A model generated the notes under the pieces. That model ran no database searches. It saw only the letters and a program-made list of their open reading frames with translations, and had not been told where the DNA came from. A stretch of 52,464 nucleotides of DNA from NCBI GenBank assembly GCA_018242255.1, contig JAFECH010000001.1, positions 1-52,464 on the forward strand. The letters run 5' to 3'. This document shows positions 35,197 through 44,084 of the stretch, in pieces; the stretch's first letter is position 1, and every line of letters begins with the position of its first letter. The position numbers were made by a program, and so were the translations under genes. The stretch is from Pseudomonadota bacterium (GTDB taxonomy: Bacteria; Pseudomonadota; Alphaproteobacteria; Rhizobiales; Hyphomicrobiaceae).

Positions 35197-35718
35197 ATGC
35201 ATCGGCGAACGGTTCTCAAAGGCGGCATAACGCTCGTCGCCTCGACCATTGCACTATCTCGGGAGGCGGGTGCGCGCTTGGCACCTGTACTGCCGGAGGA
35301 TGAGAAGTTCATGCAGATCGCGCTACGGGAAGCCGCCGAGGCTGCCTTCCCGTTCGGCGCCGTCATCGTCAAAAATGGCGAGGTGCTGGCGCACGGTCAC
35401 AATCGAACCGGTATCGATCATGATCCAACGGCGCATGGGGAAATGGTTACCATTCGCACCTTTCTGGCGACGCACGGACCGGAGCAATTGAAAGGCAGTA
35501 CGCTTTATACGACTGGCGAACCCTGCTGCATGTGCATGGGCGCGATCATATGGTGCGGAATTGGGCGCCTCGTGTATGCGGCGTCGGTCACGCAGATTGC
35601 GAGCAAGCTGGATCAAATCGATATTTCCTCGGAATATGTGGCGTCGAAAGCGCCGTTTGCGCCGATCGGTATCGCCGGCGGCGTGCTCGCGAATGAGGCG
35701 ATGCGGCTTTTTAAATGA
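35197..35718 (+). CDS. Nucleoside deaminase with a Tat-like signal
   Basis: From the ATG at 35197, with GGTGG before it, this is 173 residues. It starts MHRRTVLKGGITLVASTIAL, a twin-arginine-type export signal, so the enzyme may be periplasmic. The zinc deaminase core is intact: His80 and catalytic Glu82 in the motif AHGE (where AHAE is usual), and Cys110/Cys113 in EPCCMC. Guanine deaminases and tRNA adenosine deaminases share this fold, and the length favours a free-base or nucleoside deaminase. An exported member is unusual. Confidence 0.85.
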   Translation: MHRRTVLKGGITLVASTIALSREAGARLAPVLPEDEKFMQIALREAAEAAFPFGAVIVKNGEVLAHGHNRTGIDHDPTAHGEMVTIRTFLATHGPEQLKGSTLYTTGEPCCMCMGAIIWCGIGRLVYAASVTQIASKLDQIDISSEYVASKAPFAPIGIAGGVLANEAMRLFK

Positions 35719-35785
35719 GTGCGGATAAATGGGCGTGGAACGGCGGACGACACGCGGCCGCCCGCCGGTCATTTTGGCGTCGCCG

Positions 35786-37129
35786 TTAAACCGCTTCCTG
35801 AGCACCTTCCGTGCTTCGTAGCCCAAGCCACCTTCTGACGCTTTGGATGTGTCTCAAAGCGAGAGCTTCGACAAGAAGCACGAATATCAGCGTGAGGCCG
35901 AACATCGGCATATAAACCGCGAGCAGCAGTACGGACACGACCAGCGCGGCGCCGATTTTCGGTCGCGCGAGCGCCATCGGAGCACCCAAAGTTCCGGCTG
36001 GACGCCGCTTCCACCACATGACGACACCTGATACCGAAAGAAGGATAAGAAAAAGCGCGGTCAGCGTGCCGAGGATTTGGTTCGCGATGCCGAACAACTG
36101 GCCCTCGTGTGCGGCTACTCCGTAACCAATCGTCTTATCGATCCAGTGCCGTTCGGAAAAATCAGTTCGCTGGATAATGCGCCCTGTGTGGCCGTCGACT
36201 GTCAAATTGCTCCGCAGCGGTCGATTGGCGGCTTCGGACGCAATGATCCACGGAGCACCCGCGGTAGCCGGTGGTTTGATCGACACGGGTGGTGCAAGGT
36301 GCAATGGGCTTACTGCGGCCGAGACCCGCTCCAGTTCGTCCAAGCGAATGCCGGTTGCTATGTTTGCGGTTGACATATGCGCATGATGCTCAGCGGTCAT
36401 TGCGCCGGCTCCGGGCTGCTTGCCTCCGATGGTCCAATCGACGGGGCCGCGTGCGGTGCCGGTAAGTTCGCGGATTTCGCCCAGATAGGTTCCCCAACCT
36501 TTCGCCCAGGGCAATCCCGTTGCAATCAAGAACAGAGCGAAAATTGAAACCCAGAAGCCGGCGGTTGCGTGAATATCACGCCAGAAGCCGCGACCGCCGC
36601 GGGACAGTCGCGGATAGACGACGCCTGCCAGCCCGCGTCCTCGTGGCCACCAGAGATACATTCCGGTAATCAGCATTACGATTGTCCAGCATGCCGCGAT
36701 CTCGACCAGATAGCTTCCGAGTGCGCCGGCAAGGAGTTCGCCGTGAAGATGGAAAATCAATCTGAATGGGCGGCTCTCTTCGTTGGCAACGTTGAGCACG
36801 CGCAGCTCGTAAGGATCGACATAGACGCGGGACATTTCGCCATTTTTGCCGACGATTATTCGCCTCGCCTCGGTCGGGGATTGGGGAAGATAGTATTTTT
36901 GCAATTGCGATCCGGGGACGGCTTTCAGGGCCGCGGATACCTGAGCTTCAGGCGACGCAGGCGCGCCGTTGCCGGACAGGCTGTCATAGGGCCGGTCGAG
37001 CCATGCTTCGATCTGTGGCCGCCACAAATAGAGGGCGCCGGTGCAAGAGAGCCAAATTACGAACGGCACGCAAAAGAGACCGGCATAAAAGTGCCAGCGC
37101 CAAACTGCGTTATACCAGCGTGAAGTCAT
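35786..37129 (-). CDS. PepSY-associated TM domain protein
   Basis: This 447-residue membrane protein has the PepSY_TM layout: TM1 at about 14-34 (HFYAGLFCVPFVIWLSCTGALYL), a periplasmic PepSY-type domain, a central helix pair near 130-160 (IFHLHGELLAGALGSYLVEIAACWTIVMLITGMYLWWPR) and C-terminal helices. Members are often linked to iron uptake (PiuB-like) and to siderophore-receptor genes, and may reduce or process iron complexes at the membrane. No receptor gene is adjacent, so the function is open. Confidence 0.88.
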   Translation of the reverse strand: MTSRWYNAVWRWHFYAGLFCVPFVIWLSCTGALYLWRPQIEAWLDRPYDSLSGNGAPASPEAQVSAALKAVPGSQLQKYYLPQSPTEARRIIVGKNGEMSRVYVDPYELRVLNVANEESRPFRLIFHLHGELLAGALGSYLVEIAACWTIVMLITGMYLWWPRGRGLAGVVYPRLSRGGRGFWRDIHATAGFWVSIFALFLIATGLPWAKGWGTYLGEIRELTGTARGPVDWTIGGKQPGAGAMTAEHHAHMSTANIATGIRLDELERVSAAVSPLHLAPPVSIKPPATAGAPWIIASEAANRPLRSNLTVDGHTGRIIQRTDFSERHWIDKTIGYGVAAHEGQLFGIANQILGTLTALFLILLSVSGVVMWWKRRPAGTLGAPMALARPKIGAALVVSVLLLAVYMPMFGLTLIFVLLVEALALRHIQSVRRWLGLRSTEGAQEAV

Positions 37130-37184
37130 GGCGTGAGCTTCCGTTGAATCAAATTGGGTTCGATTGAGGATTGGTTGCGGCGTG

Positions 37185-37286
37185 TCAGGCGCGAGTTCGT
37201 GCGTTCGGGAAGCGCAGTTGGGCGCTGACTTGATTTGCGCCCGCGTCGAGAAACGGCGGCATTGCTTGCCGCGATGTCAGGGACAT
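37185..37286 (-). CDS. Possible 33-residue small protein
   Basis: A short frame starts at ATG 37286 after a good ribosome-binding site (AAGGAG, six bases before). It encodes a 33-residue hydrophilic peptide beginning MSLTSRQAMPPFLDAG. It lies between the DUF2946-like and PepSY genes on the same strand. The strong Shine-Dalgarno is the main support, and translation is unproven. Confidence 0.35.
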   Translation of the reverse strand: MSLTSRQAMPPFLDAGANQVSAQLRFPNARTRA

Positions 37287-37348
37287 GGCTGATCTCCTTA
37301 TGAATACACGACGCGCGCAGCGATATCCGCGTGCGGCGGCAAGCGGGT

Positions 37349-37753
37349 TCAGGAGATTTTGGGTGGTGCGCGTGAGCCTACGGCCGGTCCCGCTCGCGCG
37401 GGGGGCATCACTTCGAATATTTGGCCTTGCGTAATGGCGGTCACGATTGCGCTTTGAACAATCGCGATCGTTGTCAGCGGCAGATCGGAGACCGCAGATA
37501 TAGAAAATGCGCAAGGTTGATGGTTTGAGCTTCCTGGCTTAGCGGGAAGCTTATGGCCATTCGCGTCAAGCTCGACAGTTTGCTGCCCGTCGCCCGTGCA
37601 AATGATGATGCGGAAAGCGCCTGTGGCAGCAGCGCTGAGATCCGGCATGAAGCCGACGGGAATGAGCGAGCGAAGAGCGAATACAAAAAGCACCAAGTGG
37701 CCGAGCCATTGGTGCATCCTCTCCGGTCGTCTGACATCCCCTCGGATGTTCAT
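37349..37753 (-). CDS. DUF2946-like small membrane protein
   Basis: This 134-residue protein has an N-terminal hydrophobic segment (WLGHLVLFVFALRSLIPVGFMP, about 16-37), the DUF2946-type IICTGDGQQ motif with Cys52, and a second hydrophobic segment near 90-105. The family is associated with copper- and iron-related membrane genes in alphaproteobacteria but has no proven function. The PepSY gene follows on the same strand after 220 bp. Confidence 0.7.
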   Translation of the reverse strand: MNIRGDVRRPERMHQWLGHLVLFVFALRSLIPVGFMPDLSAAATGAFRIIICTGDGQQTVELDANGHKLPAKPGSSNHQPCAFSISAVSDLPLTTIAIVQSAIVTAITQGQIFEVMPPARAGPAVGSRAPPKIS

Positions 37754-37969
37754 TTGCAGCCCTGCGAACGGGGTTGAACGCGGCGGTCGGTACGCAGCGC
37801 CGTATAGCCCAGCTGCTAGTATGTCGGGCTCAACTCCTCGTCAAGGCAATGGGATATCAGCGCCAGTAATTTACCCTCAGAGGACAGGAAAATGTCTTGT
37901 GCGGGGAGCTCAGCAGCTTTGCGGCCGACAACGAAATGCCGTCGGCCGCGATTGTCGTAAGAGGCAGGC
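37754..37969. other. Gap with a strong hairpin
   Basis: GCGGCCGAC (37921-37929) and GTCGGCCGC (37941-37949) form a perfect 9-base stem 20 bases beyond the sulfatase stop. It is placed as a terminator for the minus-strand sulfatase gene but lacks a T-tract. No gene is seen in this gap. Confidence 0.45.
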
Positions 37970-39571
37970 TTATCTGTTGCCGCCTTCCTTGAGCTGGGCC
38001 ATGACGTCATCCAGATTGAAGCTCGCCGCCTTCTGTCGCGGTGGATAGTCCTTCAACGTAGAAAGGAAGTTGCCAACGTAATCCTGGGCTGGGACCAGGA
38101 GATAGGCGCGGTCGAACATCCAGTCATAATAGGTGTTCGACGTGATGTCGGCCCGCTCATAAGGATCGGTCCGCAGGTTGAAGATTTTCGGCAGCCGCAG
38201 CTTGGTGAAGGGCTCCGCCCAGACGCGCAATGTGCCGGGTGCCCGCTGCTCCATAAACGCCAGTTTCCAGTTGTCGTAGCGAAGACCCGTGACCTGCTGG
38301 TCGTCGTTTACATAGATGAAGGATTCGCGCGGGTCCTTGTCAGTCTGTTCGGTGAGGTATGGCACGAGGTTGTAGCCATCGAGATGGACCTTGTAGGTCA
38401 TATCCCCGACCTTATCGCCCTTCAGTAGTTTATCGCTAACATCCGAATCTCCCGCGATTGCGAGGATGGTGGGCAGCATATCGAGGTGACTGACGATGCC
38501 GTTCGACACGGTGTCCGGTTTAATCTTGCCCGGCCAGCGGAACATCGCCGGTACCCGATACGCGCCTTCCCAGTTCGAATTCTTTTCGTTGCGGAACGGC
38601 GTCATCGCACCGTCAGGCCATGTGTTCATGTGCGGACCGTTGTCGGTCGAGTACATGACGAACGTGTTGTCAGCGATGCCAAGATCGTCGAGCGCGTTGA
38701 GCACCGTGCCGACATTCTTGTCGTGGTCGATCATCGTGTCGTGATAGTTGCTTTGCCAGCGACCGGCCTGGCCGAGGCTCTCTGGCTTGGTATGCGTGCG
38801 CGCATGCATATGCGTCGTGTTCACCCATACAAAGAATGGCTTCTTGGCTTCGGTTTGGCGCTTGATGAAATCGACTGCGCGGTCAGTAACATCATCGTCG
38901 ATCGTTTCCATGCGCTTTCGGGTCAGCGGGCCCGTGTCCTTGCAGACCTGCTTGCCGACCTTTCCGAAGCGCGGATCAACTGTCTCGTCGTCCTTGTCAG
39001 AGGCTTTGCAGTCCAGCACGCCGCGCGGGCCGTACTTCTCCCTGAAAGCGGGGTCCTTTGGGTAGTCGACCTGTTCGGGTTCTTCTTCGGCGTTCAGATG
39101 GTAGAGGTTGCCGTAGAATTCGTCGAAGCCGTGCACCGTCGGCAGAAATTCGTTGCGGTCGCCGAGGTGGTTCTTACCGAATTGGCCGGTGGCATAACCA
39201 AGCGGCTTCAGCAGTTCGGCAATTGTCGGGTCTTCTTTCTGCAGTCCAAGCTTGGCGCCGGGCAGACCGACTTTTGTCATGCCGGTACGCAAACCTGATT
39301 GGCCGGTGATGAAGGAAGAGCGTCCGGCGGTACAACTCTGCTCCGCGTAGTAGTCGGTGAACATCACGCCTTCCTTGGCGAGACGATCGATATTCGGCGT
39401 CTTGAATCCCATCAGCCCGTGCGAGTAGGCGCTGATATCGGACTGACCTATGTCATCGCCCCAGAAGATGACGATATTGGTCTTTTCCTGTGCATGCGCG
39501 GAAGCCAGTCCAAGCGTAGTCGTGCCAATTGTGGCTAGAGCAGTGATCGCGATACTTTTCAAACGCTTCAT
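37970..39571 (-). CDS. Exported sulfatase (arylsulfatase family S1)
   Basis: From the ATG at 39571 (GGTGGAGAG before it) this is 533 residues with a signal peptide (about 1-27, ASAHA). The formylglycine motif is CTAGR with Cys80 (CTAGRSSFITG), a C-x-A-x-R variant of the usual C-x-P-x-R. Metal-binding residues Asp39-Asp40 (WGDDIG) and a later DNGPH (about 315-319) are present. It hydrolyses sulfate esters in the periplasm once Cys80 is converted by a formylglycine-generating enzyme, which is not encoded nearby. The substrate is unknown. Confidence 0.92.
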   Translation of the reverse strand: MKRLKSIAITALATIGTTTLGLASAHAQEKTNIVIFWGDDIGQSDISAYSHGLMGFKTPNIDRLAKEGVMFTDYYAEQSCTAGRSSFITGQSGLRTGMTKVGLPGAKLGLQKEDPTIAELLKPLGYATGQFGKNHLGDRNEFLPTVHGFDEFYGNLYHLNAEEEPEQVDYPKDPAFREKYGPRGVLDCKASDKDDETVDPRFGKVGKQVCKDTGPLTRKRMETIDDDVTDRAVDFIKRQTEAKKPFFVWVNTTHMHARTHTKPESLGQAGRWQSNYHDTMIDHDKNVGTVLNALDDLGIADNTFVMYSTDNGPHMNTWPDGAMTPFRNEKNSNWEGAYRVPAMFRWPGKIKPDTVSNGIVSHLDMLPTILAIAGDSDVSDKLLKGDKVGDMTYKVHLDGYNLVPYLTEQTDKDPRESFIYVNDDQQVTGLRYDNWKLAFMEQRAPGTLRVWAEPFTKLRLPKIFNLRTDPYERADITSNTYYDWMFDRAYLLVPAQDYVGNFLSTLKDYPPRQKAASFNLDDVMAQLKEGGNR

Positions 39572-39589
39572 GACGATACTCTCCACCTC

Positions 39590-40137
39590 GTTTTTTCTTT
39601 TATGTGAGACTGATTTTTCTTAATTCTCGGCAATTGCAGTTGTTTTATCGCGTAGCAAAATTAAGTGAGTCCCAATTGGGTCGAGTGGCCGGGCAGAGTC
39701 GCGTCCGAATTGAACGTGTCTATTGATTGGAAGACGCGGGCTGAACGGTTGGCATTTGAATTAAACGTAAAGAATTTGGGATGCGCTAACGCACGTGACG
39801 GACGCGCGTGCCCCAGAGCACGCAACGCTCGATTGGAATGTTCGAGGCTATATATTTTGCCCATCTTGGGCGTTGTCGCAGGCCGGCAATTGATAACTGC
39901 GTTCAAAAACATTTCGGTTTCCACTCAGAAACCGTAGCGCCCCATCGTCCCGGACTATCGTTTGCACAATGTACTTAGGTCGTCCAATATGTTTTTTATT
40001 ATCGTTCCTGGAAATCGAATAAATAATTCGCGTTCTTAATCACGCTTGCGGGGCATGCTCACCGAGCGCTCATCTGAACACTTTTTATTGTCGTCACTTC
40101 GCGATCTGATCTACGTCGAGGCGTTCAGGCAGGCATA
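39590..40137. other. AT-richer intergenic region
   Basis: This 548-base region has lower GC content than its neighbours. The open frame at 39665-39937 lacks a ribosome-binding site and has the composition of non-coding DNA. Promoters for the divergent sulfatase and bestrophin-like genes are expected here but could not be placed. Confidence 0.35.
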
Positions 40138-40950
40138 ATGCAGCTGCTCGCGGACATTGCGGCTTGGAGTTTGCTGGCATTCGGGCTCATTTTGTTTGTG
40201 AGCCAAGCAGCCGCCTATGAATGCGGCTATCGACTGGGGCGTGGTCGGCGTCAACATGGAGCCGGACCTGAGGCAGATGGGGTCGGCCTGTTTGTCGGGG
40301 GGCTTCTGGGACTTCTTGCGTTCGTGCTGGCCTTGACGTTGTCCTATGGCAGCGCGCGTTTCGGCGAGCGTCGTCAAGGGACACTCGCGGAAGCGAACGC
40401 TATCGGAACGGCATGGCTTCGCGCGGAGGCTGTCGGGCAGTCTCGCGGCCAAGCGATCGCCTCGATGCTCGAAGAGTACGCCAAGCTGCGCAAGGCGTAT
40501 CTCGAAGCGCCGCGAAATTCGCCTCTCCTCTATGACATTGATCAGCAATCCTCCATTTTACAAACCAAGATTTGGGGGCAAGTGGCGGGATTGGTCCGCG
40601 ATCGGTCCGATGCTGTGGCTGCTTCTTTGATGTCGGCTGTGAACGAAACGTTCGATATGAGCACCGCGGAACGTTTTGCGCTGGAATCGCGGTTTCCTCC
40701 GCAGCTCTTTTGGCTGCTGATCGGAATGGCAGTGATTGCAATGGCGACGGTCGGTTATCAAACGGGCTTAAAGGAATACAAACTCCGGGCGCTTGCGGCG
40801 CTTCTCGCGGCAGTTTGGACAGCGGTCATTGTCGTCATTCTTGATATGAGCGCACCCCGGTTGGGCGCCATCCGAACCAACGCGGCCGTCTATGATTGGA
40901 CGATGCAAGGCTTTAAGGCAGGGCTGTCCGTCCCACCGGTTTCTCCTTGA
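40138..40950 (+). CDS. Bestrophin-like domain (DUF4239) membrane protein
   Basis: This 270-residue protein has two hydrophobic N-terminal segments (about 7-25 and 47-70), a central soluble helical domain (about 80-195) and two C-terminal hydrophobic segments (about 197-220 and 228-252). That layout matches the DUF4239 family, which is distantly related to bestrophin channels. Its function is unknown. A hairpin follows the stop codon. Confidence 0.75.
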   Translation: MQLLADIAAWSLLAFGLILFVSQAAAYECGYRLGRGRRQHGAGPEADGVGLFVGGLLGLLAFVLALTLSYGSARFGERRQGTLAEANAIGTAWLRAEAVGQSRGQAIASMLEEYAKLRKAYLEAPRNSPLLYDIDQQSSILQTKIWGQVAGLVRDRSDAVAASLMSAVNETFDMSTAERFALESRFPPQLFWLLIGMAVIAMATVGYQTGLKEYKLRALAALLAAVWTAVIVVILDMSAPRLGAIRTNAAVYDWTMQGFKAGLSVPPVSP

Positions 40951-40967
40951 AGCTCGAAGATCGAGCT
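40951..40967. terminator. Perfect hairpin after the DUF4239 gene
   Basis: AGCTCGA and TCGAGCT pair exactly around three bases, directly after the stop codon. No T-tract follows, so it may slow rather than end transcription. Confidence 0.4.
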
Positions 40968-41281
40968 ACGAACGAAGAAGAATGCGTATTCAACTTGTGG
41001 CGAGACTCGGCGCACGTTTCTGGGCGCAGGTCGTTTCGCAGATCTTTGGCTCCGCGAAATCTGTGATCACGATTTCCTCGGTAATTCTGTGATTTTGCTC
41101 AAACATCCCGTCGAGGTCGAGCTTTCTCCGGCATAAGACGCCGTATTGGTCCGACGTACTTGGATCGGGATTTCTGAATGCAAGTCAGATTGGCGTAAGG
41201 CGGCGCGGGTGATTGTGGGCGGCAGCGCCCATACCTTCCGAATTACGCAGCGGTTTTGGGTCGCCTTACAACGAGGTATCC
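40968..41281. other. Leader region of the ATP-grasp operon
   Basis: No convincing gene is visible in 314 bases. GAGG lies about ten bases before the ATP-grasp start. A promoter for the following three-gene operon is expected here but could not be placed. Confidence 0.35.
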
Positions 41282-42556
41282 ATGAAAAGCGCAGTCGCAC
41301 GCGTGTTCGAGGCCAATTCCTATTCGAAGGTGCTGGGCAAGGCCGTGATCGTGCGGGCGCTTTATGAAGGCCGAGATATCAGCGCGACTTGGGATGCGTT
41401 GATGAAGCGGGTTTCGGAAGACCTGCAAGACGCCGGCGCCTTCTTCGATCTCGCAAACATCCTTTTCACTTTGCGGCAGCCAGAAAAGGCCGCTCTCTCG
41501 CAGAGAGCGGCGATCGAGATTTCGCGAACATTCCACATTCAAAATGGCGACGGCACCGGACCAAATGTGCTCGTCTTCGTCGTGGCCGGCGATTTTATGG
41601 CCAACACGCCGATCGAATTTTTGCTTGAGAAGTCAGATGCGAATATTCTGCTGCATTTCGTAGACTGTCACACGGCGGATCTCAGCGAAATTCCCGAGCA
41701 CGACGTCGCCTTCATCGGTATCGGCGAGTCCGCTGAGAACGCCGAGGTATTAGAACATCTCCAGCACCTCATGCATGGATGGAGCGGGCCCGTTCTCAAC
41801 AATGCGCCGCAGCGCATTATGGCTCTGTCGCGCGATGCCGTAGCTCAGACGTTCAAAGACGAGCCGTCGATCCTCGCGCCCATTGCTACCCGGGTCTCCC
41901 GGGACGCGCTGTGCGCTTCAAATGTCAATCGACATCTGATCGAGGGACTGTCGGACTGGCCTATCATCATCCGCCCGGTGGGGACCCATGCCGGCGGTGG
42001 CTTGGAGAAGGTCTCGTCGGATGCCGAGCTCGACAACTATCTCCGGCGTCATTCCGAACCGGAGTTCTTCGTATCGCCCTTCATCGATTATAGCGGGCCT
42101 GACGGCAAGTTCCGCAAGCAACGGGTGGCGTTCATAGATGGCAAGGCATACGCCTGCCACCTCGCCGTGTCTGACCATTGGATGGTTCATTACCTGAGCG
42201 CGGGAATGGCAGAGTATGAGGACCGCCGGGTCGAAGAGGCAAACTGGATGTCCGACTTTGATCGCAAATTTGCAGCACGTCATGCGCGTGCATTCGATGC
42301 GCTGTACCGCAAGCTTGGTCTGGACTATTTCGCGATAGATTGTGCGGAGCTCGCTGACGGACGACTGTTGTTGTTCGAAGCAGACGTCGCGATGATCGTT
42401 CACTCGATGGATAGCGAGAGCGTCTTCCCCTACAAGAAGCTCGCGATGGTGAGGCTATTTGCGGGTTTTGAACTGGCTTTGCGAAAACGCATCAATCGCG
42501 CAGAAAGACAAATCTCTCACGGCGCGAGAGCGGTGATGGTCGGCGAGCTTAACTGA
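41282..42556 (+). CDS. ATP-grasp domain protein with a helical N-terminal domain
   Basis: From the ATG at 41282 this is 424 residues. The first about 80 residues are helical and TPR-like (DLANILFTLRQPEKAALSQRAAIEI). A central domain (about 95-190) resembles a pre-ATP-grasp fold. The ATP-grasp region follows: WPIIIRPVGTHAGGGLEK (about 222-239), KQRVAFIDGKAYACHLA and DYFAIDCAELADGRLLLFEAD (about 352-372), the last with metal-binding Asp/Glu residues. Such enzymes join a carboxylate to an amine or thiol using ATP. It is the first gene of an operon with two PLP enzymes, which suggests amino-acid-derived product synthesis. The substrates are unknown. Confidence 0.82.
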   Translation: MKSAVARVFEANSYSKVLGKAVIVRALYEGRDISATWDALMKRVSEDLQDAGAFFDLANILFTLRQPEKAALSQRAAIEISRTFHIQNGDGTGPNVLVFVVAGDFMANTPIEFLLEKSDANILLHFVDCHTADLSEIPEHDVAFIGIGESAENAEVLEHLQHLMHGWSGPVLNNAPQRIMALSRDAVAQTFKDEPSILAPIATRVSRDALCASNVNRHLIEGLSDWPIIIRPVGTHAGGGLEKVSSDAELDNYLRRHSEPEFFVSPFIDYSGPDGKFRKQRVAFIDGKAYACHLAVSDHWMVHYLSAGMAEYEDRRVEEANWMSDFDRKFAARHARAFDALYRKLGLDYFAIDCAELADGRLLLFEADVAMIVHSMDSESVFPYKKLAMVRLFAGFELALRKRINRAERQISHGARAVMVGELN

Positions 42557-42581
42557 TGAGCTCAAGCCGATAGAGGAATTC

Positions 42582-44084
42582 ATGGTCCAGTTAGCAGCCA
42601 GAGCGTTTCAAAACCTTGCGGACACGTCTGCGCTTCCAACGCTCTTGCTCGCGAGCGGTGGGGATAAACGCATTTGGCTGGATGCTGCGACCGGCCGCAA
42701 TCGCTACGGCACGCTCACGCGCCCTGCCGAGCGCGAAATCAGCTTTTCATCGTCGACAGCCAGCAGCCCATCCCTTTCGGCGTTCGCTGCAGCTAGTGGC
42801 GCGTTGTCTCGGCTGATCGACCCGTCGACACCAAGCTCTGTCTCCGAAGATGAGTGGTTCGACGAGATTCATCGATCGCTTGCAGGCGCGATCGGGTATG
42901 GCGACGCTTGTGCCATCTTAGCGTCTTCTGGAACGGACGCGGAATTGCTCGGGCTCGGTATCGTTTCAGCTCTTTCGTCGCGACCGCTGACCAACGTGTT
43001 CGTTGCCCCCGATGAAACCGGGAACGGAGTGCCGCAAGCTGCAGCAGGCCGGCATTTTTCCGACATTACTGCTCTTGGAGCGTCTGTTGTTCCTGGTGGT
43101 GAAATCTCTGGCCTTGAATCCGGACGCATCGAGGCATGTGCCGTGGCGATCCGCGACGAAGAGGGTCGACAAAGAGCCCAGGCCGATATCGATGCCGATA
43201 TGATCGCGACGGTGGAACGCGAGCTCAAAAAGGGGCGAGACGTCATCGTTCACGTGCTCGACACGTCAAAGACGGGATTAAGCGGCGTCACGCGCGCTGC
43301 CGCGAAATTTGCAGCTGCTCTGGCGCCAGGTCGGGTGCGTGTCATCGTCGATGCTTGCCAGCTGCGTGGTAGAATTCAAGATTTACGCGACGACCTTGCG
43401 AGCGGTTTTATCGTTCTTGTCACTGTTTCGAAGTTCTTTGGTGCTCCGCCGTTTGCTGGAGCGCTCGTTCTTCCCGCTGACGTGGCGACGGAGCTTGCGG
43501 AAGCGAAATTGCCTGCTGGTCTGTTCGACTACACAGCTGCACAAGATTGGTCTCAGTCGCTTCGCGGCAAATTGGACTTTGAATTTTCGACCGAGATGAA
43601 CATCGGCCTTGGGCTCCGCTGGCGAGCGGGTCTTGCTAACCTCGAAAGGTATGTCGATATTCCGGCTGCGACAGCCGATGAGTTAAAAAATCAATTTGTC
43701 GATGCGATCAAGAACCGGGCTGGGAGACATCGCGGGTTTTTCATTCATGAGGATGATGACGGCCAGCATCTCAGAAGTCGCGGGATTGTGAGCCTGAGCG
43801 TTGATGCCGAAGAACACATCGCCATGGCGCGAGCTAAATTAATTCAAACACGGATGCGTAGCGAGCCCGGCGTGATTTGCCACGTCGGCCAACCTGTTAA
43901 GGTCGCTAAAAGAGCCGTGTTACGCGTCGCGCTATCGGCCGCGCACGTGATATCGTTCGCAGAATGTCTTTCGCGAGGTCAGTGGCGTTCTGAAGCGATG
44001 GCTCCGCTTATCGCCGATTTGGATATTTTGTTCGACAAATGGGAATGCATTCATCACGAGCTCGCACTCAGTGACACGGCCTGA
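42582..44084 (+). CDS. PLP-dependent enzyme, aminotransferase-fold, function unknown
   Basis: This 500-residue protein has a fold-type I PLP signature: SSGTDAELLGLG (about 115-126), Asp257 (VIVDACQLRG) that would contact the pyridine nitrogen, and Lys284 (TVSKFFGAPPF) as Schiff-base lysine. It resembles class-V-like aminotransferases or lyases, but no characterised family was recognised. It starts 25 bp after the ATP-grasp gene with AGAGGA before the ATG, and overlaps the decarboxylase start by 14 bp. It may make or release the amino-acid substrate of the pathway. Confidence 0.78.
   Translation: MVQLAARAFQNLADTSALPTLLLASGGDKRIWLDAATGRNRYGTLTRPAEREISFSSSTASSPSLSAFAAASGALSRLIDPSTPSSVSEDEWFDEIHRSLAGAIGYGDACAILASSGTDAELLGLGIVSALSSRPLTNVFVAPDETGNGVPQAAAGRHFSDITALGASVVPGGEISGLESGRIEACAVAIRDEEGRQRAQADIDADMIATVERELKKGRDVIVHVLDTSKTGLSGVTRAAAKFAAALAPGRVRVIVDACQLRGRIQDLRDDLASGFIVLVTVSKFFGAPPFAGALVLPADVATELAEAKLPAGLFDYTAAQDWSQSLRGKLDFEFSTEMNIGLGLRWRAGLANLERYVDIPAATADELKNQFVDAIKNRAGRHRGFFIHEDDDGQHLRSRGIVSLSVDAEEHIAMARAKLIQTRMRSEPGVICHVGQPVKVAKRAVLRVALSAAHVISFAECLSRGQWRSEAMAPLIADLDILFDKWECIHHELALSDTA

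Noticed and set aside
39665..39937. Plus-strand frame of 90 codons upstream of the DUF4239 gene
   Set aside because: No ribosome-binding site and a composition like the non-coding surroundings.
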